A stretch of DNA of 64,000 nt from the NCBI RefSeq assembly GCF_018332715.1, contig NZ_BOQP01000006.1, positions 1-64,000 of the forward strand, in the 5' to 3' direction. A program made the position numbers and the translations under genes. This document shows positions 62,428 through 64,000 of this stretch, one piece after another (the first letter of the stretch is position 1; each line of letters starts with the position of its first letter). The notes beneath the pieces were generated by a model that saw only the letters and a list, made by a program, of their open reading frames with translations, had not been told where the DNA came from and made no database searches. The DNA is from Winogradskya consettensis. GTDB taxonomy: Bacteria > Actinomycetota > Actinomycetes > Mycobacteriales > Micromonosporaceae.

Positions 62428-63741
62428 GTGTCTGCTCAGCCCGCGCCGGTCGCCGAGACCGGTTATCCGTGGCCAATCGAAACCGCACGCCTGGACAACG
62501 GGCTGCGGGTCGTCGTCAGTGAGGACCGCACCGCTCCGGTGGTGGCGGTCAACCTTTGGTACGACGTCGGATCAAGGCACGAACCGGCCGGTCAGACCGG
62601 ATTCGCGCATCTCTTCGAGCACCTGATGTTCGAGGGCTCGCAGAACGTCGCCAAGACCGAGCACATGCGGTACGTGCAGGGCGCCGGCGGTTCCCTCAAC
62701 GCGACCACCAACCCCGACCGGACCAACTATTTCGAGACGCTGCCGGCCGAGCACCTCGAGCTCGCGCTCTGGCTCGAGGCGGACCGGATGGGTGGCCTGG
62801 TGCCCGCGCTCACCCAGGAGACGCTGGACAACCAGCGCGAGGTGGTGAAGAACGAGCGGCGGCAGCGGTACGACAACGTGCCGTACGGCGATGCCTGGCT
62901 GCGGATGCTGGAGCTGCTGTATCCGGCGGGGCATCCGTACCACCACGCGACGATCGGGTCGATGGAGGACCTGAACGCGGCGGGGCTCGAGACGTTCCAG
63001 GCGTTCCACGCGAAGTACTACGCGCCCAACAACGCGGTGCTGACCGTGGCCGGCGACGTGACCCCGGGCGAGGTCTTCGCGCTCGCGGAGAAGTACTTCG
63101 GGGCGATCGAGACGGTCGCCAACATCCCGGCCGCGCCCTCGGGACACCTCCCCGGCCCGGCGACCAGCCCGGTCAGCGAGACCGTCACCGGCACCGTGCC
63201 CGCGCCGCGCGTCTACCTCGCGCACCGCACACACCCGTTCGGAACAGCCGGGTACGACGCGATCACCGTGCTCGCCACGGTGCTGGGCAGTGGCCGTGGC
63301 TCGCGGCTCTACCAGCGGCTCGCCGACGGTGCCCGGATCGCGCAGCCGGACTACATCGGCTCGTACGGCGTCGACCTGGCGCACGCACCCGCGCCGCTGA
63401 TCATCACCGCCACGGCCAAGGACGGCGTCGACATCGCCACCCTGACCGAGGGCGTCGCCGAAGTGGTCGCCTCGATGGCCACCGAACCCGTCACCGAGGC
63501 CGAGCTGGAACGGGCCAAGGCGCTGCTGACCACCGCGTGGTGGCGGCAGATGTCCACGGTCGCCGGCCGCGCCGACACCCTGAGCCGCTACACGACCCAG
63601 TTCGGCGACCCGGCAAGCGCCGCCTACCGCCTGCCGCAGTGGCAGTCCGTCACCTCCGAGGACATCGCCGACGCCGCCCGCACCCTGAACCCGGAATCCC
63701 GGGTAACACTCACTTACCTCCCGGAAGGACCCGAAGCATGA
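62428..63741 (+). CDS. M16 family zinc peptidase (processing-peptidase type)
   Basis: A 437-residue pitrilysin-family protease from the GTG at 62428 (AAGGGAGG upstream). The inverted zinc motif HLFEH (H61, E64, H65) is in TGFAHLFEHLMFEGSQN, and the downstream Glu ligands are in LDNQREVVKNERRQRYD. The C-terminal half has the substrate-cleft motif GSGRGSRLYQRL. It pairs with the next gene, its likely second subunit, through a 4-bp overlap. Confidence 0.95.
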   Translation: MSAQPAPVAETGYPWPIETARLDNGLRVVVSEDRTAPVVAVNLWYDVGSRHEPAGQTGFAHLFEHLMFEGSQNVAKTEHMRYVQGAGGSLNATTNPDRTNYFETLPAEHLELALWLEADRMGGLVPALTQETLDNQREVVKNERRQRYDNVPYGDAWLRMLELLYPAGHPYHHATIGSMEDLNAAGLETFQAFHAKYYAPNNAVLTVAGDVTPGEVFALAEKYFGAIETVANIPAAPSGHLPGPATSPVSETVTGTVPAPRVYLAHRTHPFGTAGYDAITVLATVLGSGRGSRLYQRLADGARIAQPDYIGSYGVDLAHAPAPLIITATAKDGVDIATLTEGVAEVVASMATEPVTEAELERAKALLTTAWWRQMSTVAGRADTLSRYTTQFGDPASAAYRLPQWQSVTSEDIADAARTLNPESRVTLTYLPEGPEA

Positions 63742-64000
63742 GCCTCGTCGCTACGCGGCCCGAACCCGGCGAAGCCCGGCCGTACGCGTTCCCGGAGATC
63801 CGCCGCGCGAGTGTGGCCGGCGGCGAGATCGTCGCCGCGCACCTGCCCGGGCACCTGCTCGCCTCCGCGTCGCTGCTGCTCGACGCGGGTGCTGCCCGGG
63901 AGACCGCCGGCCGGGAGGGCACGGCCGGTGTGCTCGCCAAGTGCCTGGAGGAGGGCACGACGACCCGGAACTCCGCGGCGTACGCCCTGGCGCTCGAAGG
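63738..64000 (+). CDS. M16 family peptidase, second subunit (truncated by window end)
   Basis: Starts at ATG 63738 (ATGA overlap with the upstream stop) and runs off the window at 64000. The visible 87 residues (RASVAGGEIVAAHLPGHLLA, then SLLLDAGAARETAGREGTA) fit the N-terminal domain of the M16 partner; the region that would hold HxxEH reads GTAGVLAKCLEEGT, so it lacks the zinc motif as expected for a non-catalytic subunit. Confidence 0.85.
   Translation, partial: MSLVATRPEPGEARPYAFPEIRRASVAGGEIVAAHLPGHLLASASLLLDAGAARETAGREGTAGVLAKCLEEGTTTRNSAAYALALE

Overview
The window is very GC-rich DNA with tight gene packing, many 4-bp stop/start overlaps (ATGA, GTGA) and many GTG starts. Family-level content (SMC, DivIVA-like protein, HU with a long Lys/Ala tail, CofC for coenzyme F420, NdgR-type IclR regulator beside leuCD, DUF3515, LPxTG proteins ending in a KVKFTA tail) points to an actinomycete. 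I infer the Micromonosporaceae, probably Actinoplanes or a close relative; a 16S or whole-genome comparison would be needed to name it.

Layout. 1-5.3 kb: HAD phosphatase, smc and a small coiled-coil gene, with several short tandem repeats between them. 6.0-8.1 kb: a two-gene glycosyltransferase/spherulin-4-like unit. 8.0-14.4 kb: a conserved leftward housekeeping run, rsmD-coaD-(DivIVA-like)-yceD-rpmF-plsX-rnc-(PIG-V-like mannosyltransferase)-mutM, covering ribosome maturation, CoA and phospholipid synthesis and DNA repair. 14.7-17.5 kb: two paralogous LPxTG surface proteins with matching promoter and leader elements. 17.6-25.9 kb: DUF952, recG, DAK2 kinase, rpmB, a GNAT enzyme, thiL, a stand-alone Lrp ligand domain, DUF3515 and ddl. 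26-28.4 kb: a phosphatase and a YtrA-type GntR-ABC operon with a clear operator. 28.5-41.2 kb: PLP lyase, gpsA, plsC, cofC, ppk1, a Nudix/phosphatase fusion, HU, leuD-leuC, ndgR and a frameshifted metallo-beta-lactamase gene, then tRNA-Glu and tRNA-Gln. 41.5-53.0 kb: accessory regulators, each beside the gene it probably controls (TetR/NmrA, XRE/aldo-keto reductase, XRE/ABC, LysR/two degenerate inositol-monophosphatase-like proteins plus an NAD(P)-binding protein).

53.0-58.4 kb is the most unusual stretch. A 54-bp copy of codons 71-88 of arfB lies at 53055-53108, in direct orientation with the intact arfB about 5.3 kb away. Between them is a divergent cassette: a rightward XRE/TPR regulator, and a leftward six-gene operon of three small actinomycete proteins, a JmjC-type Fe(II)/2-oxoglutarate oxygenase, a small protein with a VDxAWH motif and a CCPPNPGI tail, and an APH-like kinase. 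An AT-rich stretch sits at its right edge. I propose this as a candidate peptide- or protein-modifying cassette on a small genomic island. 58.2-64 kb returns to arfB, a DMT exporter with a divergent LysR, a two-component system and an M16 peptidase pair that runs off the window.
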